The translations under genes and the position numbers were made by a program. Below the pieces are notes generated by a model. That model was not told the DNA's origin. It ran no database searches and saw only the letters and a list, made by a program, of their open reading frames with translations. From an uncultured Bacteroidales bacterium (lineage in GTDB: Bacteria > Bacteroidota > Bacteroidia > Bacteroidales > UBA932), in assembly GCA_946055165.1 (NCBI GenBank), contig CAMGFA010000002.1, positions 33,620-97,619 on the forward strand: DNA of 64,000 nt, written 5' to 3'. Shown here piece by piece: positions 47,094 through 57,140 of this stretch; position 1 is the first letter of the stretch; the number at the start of each line of letters is the position of its first letter.

Positions 47094-48604
47094 TGTATTT
47101 TATTTCCCAAAACCTGAACTCTGCGCAGAGCTTCGTCCCTGCCTATGCAGGAAATGATTTCTGCAATTCCAAGTCCCGAGCCGCAGCCGGTGAGAGCCAG
47201 ACGTATGCAGTTCATAACCTTGCCCATAGGCCATTCCTTGCCGCGGATGTATTCCTCGAGATTGTCGGCCTTTTCCATTGCCTCCAGAGCCATAGCATAA
47301 TTTTCCGGGGTGCCGAACTTGCGAAGGTCTTTTTCCACATATTCCTCCGGAGCCTTGAACAGATATGGAGCCACTGTCCAGAAATCGGCCACAAAGCTTG
47401 CGCGGTCTTTGATGAGGCCTACCACCTTCACTACATATTCTAAATCCGCCTCAATTCCGTGCTCCTTGAGCACAGGCAGGTAGAGCCCGGCAAGTTCCTC
47501 GTCGCTCTTGAGCCTGAGGTATTCCTTGTTGTACCATTTGGCTTTGTCCGGGTTGAACTTTGCTCCCGATTTGCTCACCTTGTCCAGGGAGAAGCTGTCT
47601 ATGAGTTCCTGCATGGTGAACATCTCCTGCTCCGTGCCCGGATTCCATCCCAGCATTGCAAGAAGGTTCACAAAGGCCTCAGGGAAATAGCCGTCCTCGC
47701 GGTAGCCTCTTGAGCTCTCTCCCTCGGCATTGGTCCACTGCAGAGGGAATACCGGGAAGCCCATCTTGTCGCCGTCACGCTTTGAGAGTTTGCCGTTGCC
47801 CACAGGTTTGAGCAGCAGCGGCAGATGTGCAAAGCGAGGCATTGTATCCTGCCATCCGAAGGCTTCGTAGAGTAGATAGTGCAGAGGGAGCGACGGCAGC
47901 CACTCTTCGCCGCGGATTACTTCCGTGATTTCCATCAGGTGGTCGTCCACAATGTTGGCAAGGTGATAGGTCGGCAGTTCGTCGGAGCGTTTCCAAAGCA
48001 CTTTGTCGTCGAGAGTGGAGCTGTTCACCTCCACGTGGCCGCGGATGAGGTCGTCCATCTTCACGCATCTGTCTTCCGGCATTTTGAAACGTATTGTCCA
48101 GTCCGTGCTTGTCTCCAGGAGTTCTTTCACTTCCTCTTCCGGAAGAGAGAGGGAGTTTCGCAGATTCTGGCGTGTCTCCCAGTTGTAGATGAATGTACGG
48201 CCCTGGGCTTCGGCCTCGGCACGGGCCTGGTTGAGGGCATCGGCCGAGTCGAAAGCATAGTATGCCCAACCCTGGGCAACCAGCTGCTCTGCGTACTTGC
48301 GGTAGATGCTTTTGCGCTCGGACTGCCTGTATGGGGCGTGAGGGTGGCGCTCGGAAGCTGTCTGGACGATGTTGCCGTTCTCGTCCACTCCCTCATCGGG
48401 AACAATGCCGCACCAGCGCAGCGAGTCGATGATGTATTTCTCGGCTCCCGGGACAAAACGGTGGGAGTCGGTGTCTTCGATACGGATTATGAAGTCCCCT
48501 CCGCGCTGCTTGGCGAAGAGATAGTTGTACAATGCGGTGCGCACTCCGCCCATATGCAGAGGGCCGGTTGGAGAGGGCGCGAATCTTACTCTTGTCTTTG
48601 TCAT
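47090..48604 (-). CDS. gltX: Glutamate--tRNA ligase
   Basis: VRFAPSPTGPLHMGGVRTALYNYLFAKQ; KLSKRDGDK. Confidence 0.97.
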   Translation of the reverse strand: MTKTRVRFAPSPTGPLHMGGVRTALYNYLFAKQRGGDFIIRIEDTDSHRFVPGAEKYIIDSLRWCGIVPDEGVDENGNIVQTASERHPHAPYRQSERKSIYRKYAEQLVAQGWAYYAFDSADALNQARAEAEAQGRTFIYNWETRQNLRNSLSLPEEEVKELLETSTDWTIRFKMPEDRCVKMDDLIRGHVEVNSSTLDDKVLWKRSDELPTYHLANIVDDHLMEITEVIRGEEWLPSLPLHYLLYEAFGWQDTMPRFAHLPLLLKPVGNGKLSKRDGDKMGFPVFPLQWTNAEGESSRGYREDGYFPEAFVNLLAMLGWNPGTEQEMFTMQELIDSFSLDKVSKSGAKFNPDKAKWYNKEYLRLKSDEELAGLYLPVLKEHGIEADLEYVVKVVGLIKDRASFVADFWTVAPYLFKAPEEYVEKDLRKFGTPENYAMALEAMEKADNLEEYIRGKEWPMGKVMNCIRLALTGCGSGLGIAEIISCIGRDEALRRVQVLGNKIQ

Positions 48605-49833
48605 TTCTGTATTCTTCTGATTGCAGGTATTGTTTCAAGTTCTTCGATTATTCTGGCATCGTCGTTGAGCATAACCGGCGGTTTCTCGGGATGATAGTCG
48701 TAACGGGCCTTGTTCTCGCTTGTGTTGAAGCCGATATGGCCGCTGTAGCTGCTTGAAGGCACGCTTTCGTTGTGTATGGCACCTTCGTCATCGCAGCGGT
48801 AGTCGCTGTTGATCTGGATGATGGTGCCCATATCAATGTCCTGGCCCAGCAGGTTGCTGAAGGAGAAGCCTGTGGCAATGGCGGTAATCTTTATAGTATC
48901 GTCCGTGATTTCATCGTCCCAATGCAGACCGCTCTTGAACTTGTTGGCGTTGCCCGTGGTTTCGGCGATAATCTTGTTGATTTCCTCGTGCTGGTTCATC
49001 TTGAGGCCATGCTCGTTGTTGCCGGCGGTGATGTTGAGCAGCACGTTTTTGGCGGTGGTGAGGTCGAAATCGCTCAGCAGAGGGGAGTCGAAGGCCTTTT
49101 TGATGGCGTCCTGAATGCGGTTTTCGCCATTGCCCACGCCAATTCCCATCAGGGCCATTCCGCTGTTGCGCAGCATATTCTGAAGGTCCTGGAAGTCAAT
49201 GTTGATTATTCCGTGCTTCTTGATGAGCTCTACAATGCCTCTTACTGCAGTTGCAAGCACCTCATCGGTTTTTGGAAAAGCATTCTGGATGAGTTCGTCT
49301 CCGTAGTATTTGTAGAGTTTCTCGTTGTTGATGAGAATGAGGCAGTCCACATTCATCTCCAGTTCGTGAATGCCGTCTATCGCGCGGGAGAATACGGCGC
49401 TGCCTTCACTCTTGAAGGGCAGGGTTACAACACCTACGGTAAGAATATCGGCATCTTTGGCCATTTTTGCAATCACCGGGGTGGCGCCGGTTCCGGTACC
49501 TCCGCCCATTCCGGCCGTAATGAAAAGCATATTGGTCTTTCCGTCCAGAATCTTGGATTTTATGAGATCCAGCGATTCAATGGCGGAATTGCGGCCTTTG
49601 CTGGCGCTGGTTCCGGCTCCGAGACCGTTTCCGAGCTGGATTTTGTTCGGGACGGCGCATTTGCTCAAGGCCTGCATATCGGTGTTGCATACCAGAAAAC
49701 TGCAGCCTTCGAATTTGTGCCTGTACATATAGTCCACGGCATTGCAGCCGCCACCGCCCACGCCGAGCACCTTGATGGTTTGGTCGGAGCACACCCAGGA
49801 GTCGGGTACGAGCATATTTATATCATCATTCAT
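48601..49833 (-). CDS. ftsZ: Cell division protein FtsZ
   Basis: IKVLGVGGGGCNAVDYM; TAGMGGGTGTGATPVIA; C-terminal tail ELETIPAIRRIQK. Confidence 0.97.
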   Translation of the reverse strand: MNDDINMLVPDSWVCSDQTIKVLGVGGGGCNAVDYMYRHKFEGCSFLVCNTDMQALSKCAVPNKIQLGNGLGAGTSASKGRNSAIESLDLIKSKILDGKTNMLFITAGMGGGTGTGATPVIAKMAKDADILTVGVVTLPFKSEGSAVFSRAIDGIHELEMNVDCLILINNEKLYKYYGDELIQNAFPKTDEVLATAVRGIVELIKKHGIINIDFQDLQNMLRNSGMALMGIGVGNGENRIQDAIKKAFDSPLLSDFDLTTAKNVLLNITAGNNEHGLKMNQHEEINKIIAETTGNANKFKSGLHWDDEITDDTIKITAIATGFSFSNLLGQDIDMGTIIQINSDYRCDDEGAIHNESVPSSSYSGHIGFNTSENKARYDYHPEKPPVMLNDDARIIEELETIPAIRRIQK

Positions 49834-49847
49834 AGCACATCACTTTT

Positions 49848-51227
49848 TTATTCCTTGCCCATTTCGTTGTATGTGTTGTCAAACAAAGACACCAGATTGT
49901 CCAATAATTTTATCTTTTTCTTTTTTTGCTTTGGCTCTTTCGGCTTTTCTTTTTGTTTTTTCGAGTTGACTTCAATTTCCTCCAGCTCGTTTTTGCTGAA
50001 CAGGCTGCCGTCTTCTTGCTCCTCCTGCAAAGTCTCGGTCTGCTCTTCGCTTTCTTCCACAACAGGTCCGGCGCAGTTGATGTTCTTGTTGCGGGCGGCA
50101 GCAAGAATCATGGCTTCCTGTGAAGCTTCGCTGCACAGTCCTGTAAGGTAAGGAGTGCCCACCCTGCACTGCAGACCCGACATCGAGGAGAACAGATTCA
50201 CAAGGTTGAGGGTTTCGGCCGCTCCTCCGCAGAGAACTATTCCGTAACGCAACTTGTCCTTGTAGCCGCTTTCGCAGATGAGGTGCATGCAGGCATCTAC
50301 AATCTCCTTCATTCTGCAGCCGATTATTTCGGAAAGGTATTTTACTGGAAGCTGCTGCTTCTCGCTTGAGCGCGGGTTGTTGATTTGCAGGATTTTATCG
50401 TTCAGGGTGCAGAGCCTTTCGCTCATACAGGAGCCGAATCCGCGTTTGATGTTCTCGGCCAGGTTGAAGTCGATGTTGCACTCGGTTCGAATGTCGAAGG
50501 TCACGCTCTTGCCTCCGAATGGGAAGGAGTTGTAGTAGCGGATGGCGCCTTTGTGGTAGATGGAAACCGAGCTCACTGCTGCTCCTATTTCCACCAGAGC
50601 CACTCCAAGCTCCTTTTCGTCTGCACTGAGTATGTGTTTGGACACGATGCCCGGGGTGAAATAGTTGCGGACCAGTCCCAAATTGCACTCGTTGAAGACC
50701 CTGTCGATGTTGCTTACACCGTTCTGAGGGCCGCAGAAAGCAATGAACTTGCCGCCCAGGCTGCTGCCCACAGCGCCAAGCACATCGTTTTCGCTCACCT
50801 GATAGAGGTCGTCGGTAGAGAAGGAGAGGGCCATTATGTCGTAGAGGGCTTCGTTCGGGTTGAGCCCGTTCTTCACGTCGTCAACGACCATTTCCTTGAG
50901 CTGGGTCACCTCGTCGCGGTCTATGAATTCGCTGGCATTGCTGCGTTCAATCTGCTTTTCGAAGACGGTGCTTCTGATTTTCCAACGGGGCATTGCCACC
51001 ACGGCCTGGTCTATGGAGATGTTGAGTTCGCTCTGTGCTTTGGAAATCAGTTCCATCAAAGGCTCCGTAGCCTTTTTGGGGTTGGAGACCTTGCCGCGGG
51101 TCACGCCTTCGGAATCCCTGCTCTCGAAAAACAGCAGTTTGGGCGAGCCTGCGCTGACTTCACTCACGCTCAGGGAAATTTTCGAACTGCCGAAATCCAC
51201 GGCAACTACATACCTTTCTTCCTGCAT
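49848..51227 (-). CDS. ftsA: Cell division protein FtsA
   Basis: YVVAVDFGSSKISLSVSEV actin-like phosphate-1; VLCGGAAETLNLVNLF; Lys-rich C-terminal tail. Confidence 0.95.
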   Translation of the reverse strand: MQEERYVVAVDFGSSKISLSVSEVSAGSPKLLFFESRDSEGVTRGKVSNPKKATEPLMELISKAQSELNISIDQAVVAMPRWKIRSTVFEKQIERSNASEFIDRDEVTQLKEMVVDDVKNGLNPNEALYDIMALSFSTDDLYQVSENDVLGAVGSSLGGKFIAFCGPQNGVSNIDRVFNECNLGLVRNYFTPGIVSKHILSADEKELGVALVEIGAAVSSVSIYHKGAIRYYNSFPFGGKSVTFDIRTECNIDFNLAENIKRGFGSCMSERLCTLNDKILQINNPRSSEKQQLPVKYLSEIIGCRMKEIVDACMHLICESGYKDKLRYGIVLCGGAAETLNLVNLFSSMSGLQCRVGTPYLTGLCSEASQEAMILAAARNKNINCAGPVVEESEEQTETLQEEQEDGSLFSKNELEEIEVNSKKQKEKPKEPKQKKKKIKLLDNLVSLFDNTYNEMGKE

Positions 51228-51946
51228 ATTATTTGTCCTTTATATTTTACGTTCACATTTGTGTACTCTGTTCCTTGGCTGCGAATCTGGCTGAAATAAC
51301 GGTTTATGTAGCCCATTTTCCGCTCGATTTCGCTGAAGTCTCCAAAGTTAATCACTTCATTTTGGCCGTGCAACAAAAAATCGCCATTATTGTCCACACT
51401 GTAACTCAAAATTTCACTTTTCCACTTTTCCCGGGTAGAAATTCTGTTCACAAGATTGAGGGCCTGCCTCAGCCATTCGGCCTCAAGCCCACGGCCCAGA
51501 TGGCATTGGATCACGGGCACATCGGCCTCGCAGTCCCTGCAGAGAGGAAATATCACTCCTTCCATATCGCTGTAGTAGCCTTGGCCCTTGCCGTTGCTTA
51601 TCATCAACGCGGGGGTGCGCTGTTCCACATCAATATGAAGAATTCCGTTGGGGCTCAGCCAGGCCTCGCTGTTGCGTATGGACGGGTTGGTGCTCAGGAT
51701 GGATTCTATCTTCGAGAGATCCACGTCCTTGAGGCTCAGTCCTATGTAGCTGCCATAGAAATTGTCCATGTAGTTGCTTATGTCGTCTTCGTTTATGAAG
51801 TGATGCTCGCCTAGAATCTTGACTTCCAACTTGTTGCAGTTCTGCAAGGCATAGTTGCGGCGTCCTGTGACAACAAGGAGCGCCGTGCCGCAGAAAAACA
51901 GCAGCAGGGCAAAGACATAAAAGCAGTATTTCAGAACCGACTTCAT
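51206..51946 (-). CDS. ftsQ: Cell division protein FtsQ
   Basis: Single N-terminal TM, POTRA-like, position between murC and ftsA. Confidence 0.85.
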   Translation of the reverse strand: MKSVLKYCFYVFALLLFFCGTALLVVTGRRNYALQNCNKLEVKILGEHHFINEDDISNYMDNFYGSYIGLSLKDVDLSKIESILSTNPSIRNSEAWLSPNGILHIDVEQRTPALMISNGKGQGYYSDMEGVIFPLCRDCEADVPVIQCHLGRGLEAEWLRQALNLVNRISTREKWKSEILSYSVDNNGDFLLHGQNEVINFGDFSEIERKMGYINRYFSQIRSQGTEYTNVNVKYKGQIICRKKGM

Positions 51947-53295
51947 TTTTCCAGCAATTGGGCGATTTGAGGCACCAGTCTGTCTATATTTCCGGCCCCG
52001 AAGCTCACCAGGACGTCGAGATCATCTTTCCCCTTGAGGAAGCCGAGCAGTTCCCCGTATTGAAGCAGCTCTTTTTTCGGAGCTTGGATGTCCTTGAAAA
52101 TCAGCCTTGAATCCACTCCTTCTATAGGCAGTTCCCTGGCTGGGTAGATGTCCAGGAGCAGCACTTCGTGGGCAAGGCTCAGAGCCTTGGCAAATTCGGG
52201 GGCAAAGTCCCTTGTGCGGGTGTAGAGGTGCGGTTGGAAGATTGCACATACCTTCCTTCCCGGGAACATCTCCTTGATGCTTGAAAGAGTGGCTTCGATT
52301 TCCGCAGGATGGTGGGCATAGTCGTCTATGAAAGTGAGTCCCGGCCTGTTGATGTACTCCTCCATTCTTCTTTTCACTCCCTTGAACGAGCCGATTCCTG
52401 CCTTTATCTGTTCCGGCGGGGTGCCGTGCAGCAGACAGAGAGCGGCCGCGGCAATGCTGTTCTCCACATTGAGACGCCCGAGGGTGCCTACAAGTATGTC
52501 CTTGATGGTCCCTCCCGGCCAGTGGAGGTCGTAGAGATAGTGACCGTCGGCCTGCAGCCTTATGCCGGAGGCGTGAAAGTCGGCCCTTGAATCGTCTGCC
52601 GAATAGGTCCAGATACGGGCTCCGAAGTTCTTCGGATCGAGTGGCAGTCCGTATTTTGCAACAATTCCTTTTTTCACCTGTGCGGCGAATTCGCGGTAGG
52701 CCTGCTGCATGCATTCCAGCTTGCCGTAGATGTCCAGATGGTCCGCATCCATTGCCGTGATGGCGGCGTAGTCCGGGCGCAGCTGGAGGAAGGAACGGTC
52801 GAATTCATCGGCCTCGGCAACAATCACATTGTTGTGGCTGAGCAGCAGATTGCTTTCGTAGTTGAGGGAGATTCCGCCCAGAAATGCGGTGCAGCCTTCG
52901 CCGGACTGCTCTAAAATATGGGCGCAGAGGGTGGAGGTGCTGGTTTTGCCGTGGGTCCCGGCAACTGCGAGGCATTCCTTGCCCCGGCTGAGTTCGCCCA
53001 GCATCGCGGCCCTTTTTACGAGCCTGTAGCCTTTGGCTTTCACAAACTGCATTTCTTTCAGGTCTTCCGGTATGGCGGGAGTGTAAATCACAAGGCAGTT
53101 TTCCACCTCATCAGGCACAAGGTCGGGCCTGTCTTCGTAGTGGATGGCTATGCCTTCCTTTTCCAGTTCGGCGGTCAGAGGGCTCGGCGTGCGGTCGTAG
53201 CCGCTCACCTCCAGTCCTTTGAAGTTGTAGTAGCGGGCAATGGCACTCATCCCTATTCCGCCTATTCCGAGAAAATATATCTTATTCATTGTCAA
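51943..53295 (-). CDS. murC: UDP-N-acetylmuramate--L-alanine ligase
   Basis: IYFLGIGGIGMSAIARYYN; VAGTHGKTSTSTLCAHIL; FIDDYAHHPAEIEATLSSIKE. Confidence 0.96.
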   Translation of the reverse strand: MTMNKIYFLGIGGIGMSAIARYYNFKGLEVSGYDRTPSPLTAELEKEGIAIHYEDRPDLVPDEVENCLVIYTPAIPEDLKEMQFVKAKGYRLVKRAAMLGELSRGKECLAVAGTHGKTSTSTLCAHILEQSGEGCTAFLGGISLNYESNLLLSHNNVIVAEADEFDRSFLQLRPDYAAITAMDADHLDIYGKLECMQQAYREFAAQVKKGIVAKYGLPLDPKNFGARIWTYSADDSRADFHASGIRLQADGHYLYDLHWPGGTIKDILVGTLGRLNVENSIAAAALCLLHGTPPEQIKAGIGSFKGVKRRMEEYINRPGLTFIDDYAHHPAEIEATLSSIKEMFPGRKVCAIFQPHLYTRTRDFAPEFAKALSLAHEVLLLDIYPARELPIEGVDSRLIFKDIQAPKKELLQYGELLGFLKGKDDLDVLVSFGAGNIDRLVPQIAQLLEK

Positions 53296-54418
53296 TTACT
53301 TTATAAGCTTCGTCCACAATTCTGAGGGCCGCGTCCCCAATTCCCATCCTGGAGGCGTTGGCTTCCAGACGGGCAATCAGCTCCGGCTGCCTGAGCAGCT
53401 CCATAGCCTTGCCGAAGAGCTGTGCGGGAGCATCGGCATCTTTCACCATAAGAGCCGCATCCCTGTTTACCAATGCCATGGCATTGTGGGTCTGGTGGTC
53501 TTCGGCCACATTCGGGGAAGGGACGAAGATGCAGGCTTTTCCTGCCACGCAGATTTCCGAAATGGAGCTTGCCCCCGAGCGGGAGAGCACTATGTCGGCA
53601 GCGGAATAGGCCAGTTCCATTCTGTCGATGAAGGCGCTGCAGTGGATGTTTTCCTTCGGGTGCGCCTCGAGAAATGCCTTCATCTGCGGCTCGTAGTATT
53701 TGCCGCACTGCCAGAGCAGCTGGACATCTTCACCCTGAGGGCAGCCTTTTTCAATCCAGTCGGTGACACAGCGGTTGAGAGTGCCGCAGCCCAGGCTTCC
53801 GCCCACAACGAGTACGGTTTTCTTCTCGGAATCGAGGCCGAAGTGCTTTATGGCGGCCGCTTTCATTTCCGGCGTTGCCGGGACGATGCAGGAGCGTATT
53901 GGGTTTCCGCTGAGCACGATTTTCTCCTTCGGGAAGAATTTCTCCATTCCTTCGTAGGCTACGCAGATGCGGTCCACGTCCTTCCCCAGCATTTTGTTGG
54001 TGAGCCCTGCAAAACCGTTCTGCTCCTGGATGAGGCAGGGAACGTGAAGTTTAACTGCGGCGCTGAGCAGGGGAGCGCTTGCAAAACCGCCCACGCCTAT
54101 GGCTATGTCGGGCCGGAACTGCCTTATGATTTTCTTGGCTTTGGCTCTGCTGTAAAGCACCTTGAATGGCACGCAGAGGTTGCTCAGCAGGTTTTTCGGG
54201 CTGAGCTTGCGCTGAATGCCGCTTATCGGCAGGCCTATGATTTCAAAGCCGGCTTTGGGCACCTTTTCCATTTCCATCTTGCCCTTGGCTCCAACGAAGA
54301 GGATTTCGCTCTCCGGATTGAGTTCCTTGAATTTTCCGGCAATGGAAACGGCGGGGAAAATGTGTCCTCCGGTGCCTCCTCCGCTAATAATCACCTTCAG
54401 TTTGCGGTATGTCTTCAT
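53282..54418 (-). CDS. murG: UDP-GlcNAc lipid II transferase MurG
   Basis: VIISGGGTGGHIFPAVSIA; LSRSGASSISEICVAGKACIFVPSP; start set at 54418. Confidence 0.96.
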   Translation of the reverse strand: MKTYRKLKVIISGGGTGGHIFPAVSIAGKFKELNPESEILFVGAKGKMEMEKVPKAGFEIIGLPISGIQRKLSPKNLLSNLCVPFKVLYSRAKAKKIIRQFRPDIAIGVGGFASAPLLSAAVKLHVPCLIQEQNGFAGLTNKMLGKDVDRICVAYEGMEKFFPKEKIVLSGNPIRSCIVPATPEMKAAAIKHFGLDSEKKTVLVVGGSLGCGTLNRCVTDWIEKGCPQGEDVQLLWQCGKYYEPQMKAFLEAHPKENIHCSAFIDRMELAYSAADIVLSRSGASSISEICVAGKACIFVPSPNVAEDHQTHNAMALVNRDAALMVKDADAPAQLFGKAMELLRQPELIARLEANASRMGIGDAALRIVDEAYKVIDNE

Positions 54419-55793
54419 ATTCGTTTTCCTCAAGTGCCGATTCCATCTGGTCCAGGCTGTCAAGTGAGCTCTTTACGGGGTCGGCGTTCTCCATTGCGAG
54501 CATTTTGGCCTGACGTTCTATTCTCTTGTTCGATATTCTGCTTATGGACAGGATTATGCCGAAGGCAATGCTGAAGCACAGGAAGGCAAATGAGCCGTGG
54601 CTCAGCAGCGGCAGGGTCTGGCCCGTGAGCAGTCCGAAGTCCATATTTACCAATATGTGTATGAAGGCCTGCCCCGATATCAGGAGCACAAGCCCAAACA
54701 CTGCGCATTTTGCAAAGATATTGTTGCCGCAGTTCTTGATTATAAGCACACCCCGTGCTGCAAGCGAAACATACAGGATCATAATCAGCAGGCCTCCCAA
54801 TATGCCGTACTCCTCAATGATGAAACTGAACATATAGTCTTCGCTCATGTCGGGAACCACATAGCGCTGGGTGCTCTGTCCCGGCCCTTTTGGAATAACT
54901 CCCTGCTTGATTGCAAGCCGTGCGCTGTAAGGCTGGCGCAGTTTGTCGAGAGCCTCGTTCTTTTTCCTTTTGTCCGTGCTTTCCTTGTAGATTTTGTAGT
55001 AGTTCGGAGAAAAAACCCTGTTTACGCCTGTGCCAATTCGGGAAGCAAGTTTGTGAGGTTTTTCCCCATTGTTGATAGAGTGTGTGTACGATGCATACAG
55101 ACCCCCTACAATCACTCCCATTATGGCAGCCATGACAAGCAGGACTTTCACGTCTTTTGTGCCCACTGCTATTGTAACGGCCAGAATGGCGCTGATGAAG
55201 ATGGACGCAGTAATGGAAGCTTTGATACACAACAGAATGACCAGAATGAAAGGGATGTAGATTATGATAATTTTCTGGGCCCACAGCTTCGACAGCCATT
55301 CGAAGTGCTCCTTCTGGCTGATTTTTTCGAAGAGGGGTGCAATTTTGTTGTTTTCAAAAGCATCGATTACGGCTGCGATGTACATTATCATCGCAACTTT
55401 CACAATCTCCAGCACGTGAATCTGCAGCCCGTGTATTTCGATAAAACGCACGGCCCCGTTGACTTCCGGACACAATTCTGTGCCGTGGAAGATGTACAGG
55501 ATGAGCAGGAGCAGAAGGGACAGAGGCAGACCTAAAAAAGAAACTTTGCGGAAGAACTCAATATTTTTTATCTGGTACAGGATAATTACAAAAGCCAGTC
55601 CCAGTGCCACAATTTTGAGATGGTCCTTCATGATGTCCAGACGCGAGGTTGTGCTGGAAATCAGCCTCGAGGAAGAGGAAAAGATGAAGAGTATGGAGAA
55701 CATCATCAGCAGAAGCAGGATGAGCCATACCACCTTGTCTCCTGCCAGATGGTCCAGAAAATTCCAGAGTTTGCCTGTCTTGTTCTTGCTCAT
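54384..55793 (-). CDS. ftsW: FtsW/SEDS family peptidoglycan glycosyltransferase
   Basis: Multiple TM helices; HILVNMDFGLLTGQTLPLLSHGSFAFL; start set at MSKNKTGK (55793). Confidence 0.93.
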   Translation of the reverse strand: MSKNKTGKLWNFLDHLAGDKVVWLILLLLMMFSILFIFSSSSRLISSTTSRLDIMKDHLKIVALGLAFVIILYQIKNIEFFRKVSFLGLPLSLLLLLILYIFHGTELCPEVNGAVRFIEIHGLQIHVLEIVKVAMIMYIAAVIDAFENNKIAPLFEKISQKEHFEWLSKLWAQKIIIIYIPFILVILLCIKASITASIFISAILAVTIAVGTKDVKVLLVMAAIMGVIVGGLYASYTHSINNGEKPHKLASRIGTGVNRVFSPNYYKIYKESTDKRKKNEALDKLRQPYSARLAIKQGVIPKGPGQSTQRYVVPDMSEDYMFSFIIEEYGILGGLLIMILYVSLAARGVLIIKNCGNNIFAKCAVFGLVLLISGQAFIHILVNMDFGLLTGQTLPLLSHGSFAFLCFSIAFGIILSISRISNKRIERQAKMLAMENADPVKSSLDSLDQMESALEENEYEDIPQTEGDY

Positions 55794-55798
55794 TGTCC

Positions 55799-57139
55799 TT
55801 AAAGATTGCGTACCGCCTTTTTGAATTTGTCCCCGCGGTCCTCGTAGGAGGTGAAGAGGTCGAAGCTGGCGCAGCATGGGCTGAGCAGCACCACATCACC
55901 GGCCTGTGCAAAGCCCGCAGCAGCCTTCACCGCTTCGTCGGCCGAGAGGGTATCGGCCATATTCTCCTTGCCTACAATGCCTTCGAAAGCCTCGTGGAGC
56001 TTGTGGTTGTCCAGGCCCAGGCATACAATCGCCTTCACCTTTTCGCGGACCAGCTCTGTGAGCACGCTGTAGTCGTTGCCCTTGTCTTTGCCTCCGGCAA
56101 TCCACACCACAGGACGGGTCTGGCAGTCGAGAGCGTACCAGGCCGAATCCACGTTGGTGGCTTTGGAGTCGTTGATATACAGCACATCTTTAATGCTCAG
56201 TACCGGTTCCAGACGGTGCTCTATGGCCTGGAACGATGCAAGGGAGCTCCTTATCTGCTCGTTGCTTATGCCGGCCGCCTTTGCAGCGAGGGCGGCAGCC
56301 ATGGAGTTGTAAACATTGTGCCGGCCGCCCAGAGCCAGCTCCTTGAGGTAGATTTCAGTCTCGTCCTCTTTGTATTTGAGGACGATTCTGTCGTCCTGCA
56401 GGAATGCTCCCTCGCCCACGCTGTTGTGCTGGGTGTAAGGCAGCATCTTGGCCCGTACCAGAATCTGGCTCAGATGGCCTATGGTAATCTGGTCGTCGGA
56501 GTCGAAAATGAAGCAGTCCTCCTCTCTCAGATTGCGGGTGATGCGGAACTTTGACTTCACATAATTCTCGAGCTTGTAGTCGTAGCGGTCCAGATGGTCG
56601 GGGGTGATGTTTGTGATTATTGCTATGTCCGGGCGGAAATCATAACAGCCGTCGAGCTGGAAGCTGCTGATTTCCAGAACATAATAGTCGTGCTTTTCCG
56701 TAGCCACCTGAAGGGCGTAGCTCTTTCCGATGTTCCCTCCCAGGCCCACGTTCAGTCCGGCCTGTTTGAGCAGGTAGTAGATTAGCGAAGTCGTTGTAGT
56801 TTTACCGTTCGAGCCTGTGATGCAGATTTTCTTGGCCGTGTCGTAACGGGCTGCGAACTCGATTTCGGAGATGATGTGGATGTTGTGCTGCGTGAGTTTT
56901 TCCACAATGGGGGCAGCTGCGGGTATTCCCGGACTTTTTACAACTTCGCTTGCGTTGAGAATTTTCTCTTCGCTGTGCCCTCCTTCTTCATAAGGGACCT
57001 GCCATTTGTCGAGCAGTTCCCTGTAATGGTCCTTGATTTTGCCATTGTCTGAAAGGAAGACATCGAAGCCTTTTACTTTTGCCAGAATGGCGGCACCTAC
57101 ACCGCTTTCGGCTCCACCCAATACAACTATTCTAGACAT
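55799..57139 (-). CDS. murD: UDP-N-acetylmuramoylalanine--D-glutamate ligase
   Basis: ICITGSNGKTTTTSLIYYLL; YINDSKATNVDSAWYALDC; LLSPCCASFDLFTSYEDRGDKFK. Confidence 0.96.
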   Translation of the reverse strand: MSRIVVLGGAESGVGAAILAKVKGFDVFLSDNGKIKDHYRELLDKWQVPYEEGGHSEEKILNASEVVKSPGIPAAAPIVEKLTQHNIHIISEIEFAARYDTAKKICITGSNGKTTTTSLIYYLLKQAGLNVGLGGNIGKSYALQVATEKHDYYVLEISSFQLDGCYDFRPDIAIITNITPDHLDRYDYKLENYVKSKFRITRNLREEDCFIFDSDDQITIGHLSQILVRAKMLPYTQHNSVGEGAFLQDDRIVLKYKEDETEIYLKELALGGRHNVYNSMAAALAAKAAGISNEQIRSSLASFQAIEHRLEPVLSIKDVLYINDSKATNVDSAWYALDCQTRPVVWIAGGKDKGNDYSVLTELVREKVKAIVCLGLDNHKLHEAFEGIVGKENMADTLSADEAVKAAAGFAQAGDVVLLSPCCASFDLFTSYEDRGDKFKKAVRNL

Positions 57140-57140
57140 A

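Noticed and set aside
48772-50151. 459-aa plus-strand ORF
   Set aside because: Antisense across ftsZ and ftsA; no domain.
53240-54574. 444-aa plus-strand ORF
   Set aside because: Antisense to murG and ftsW; shadow ORF.
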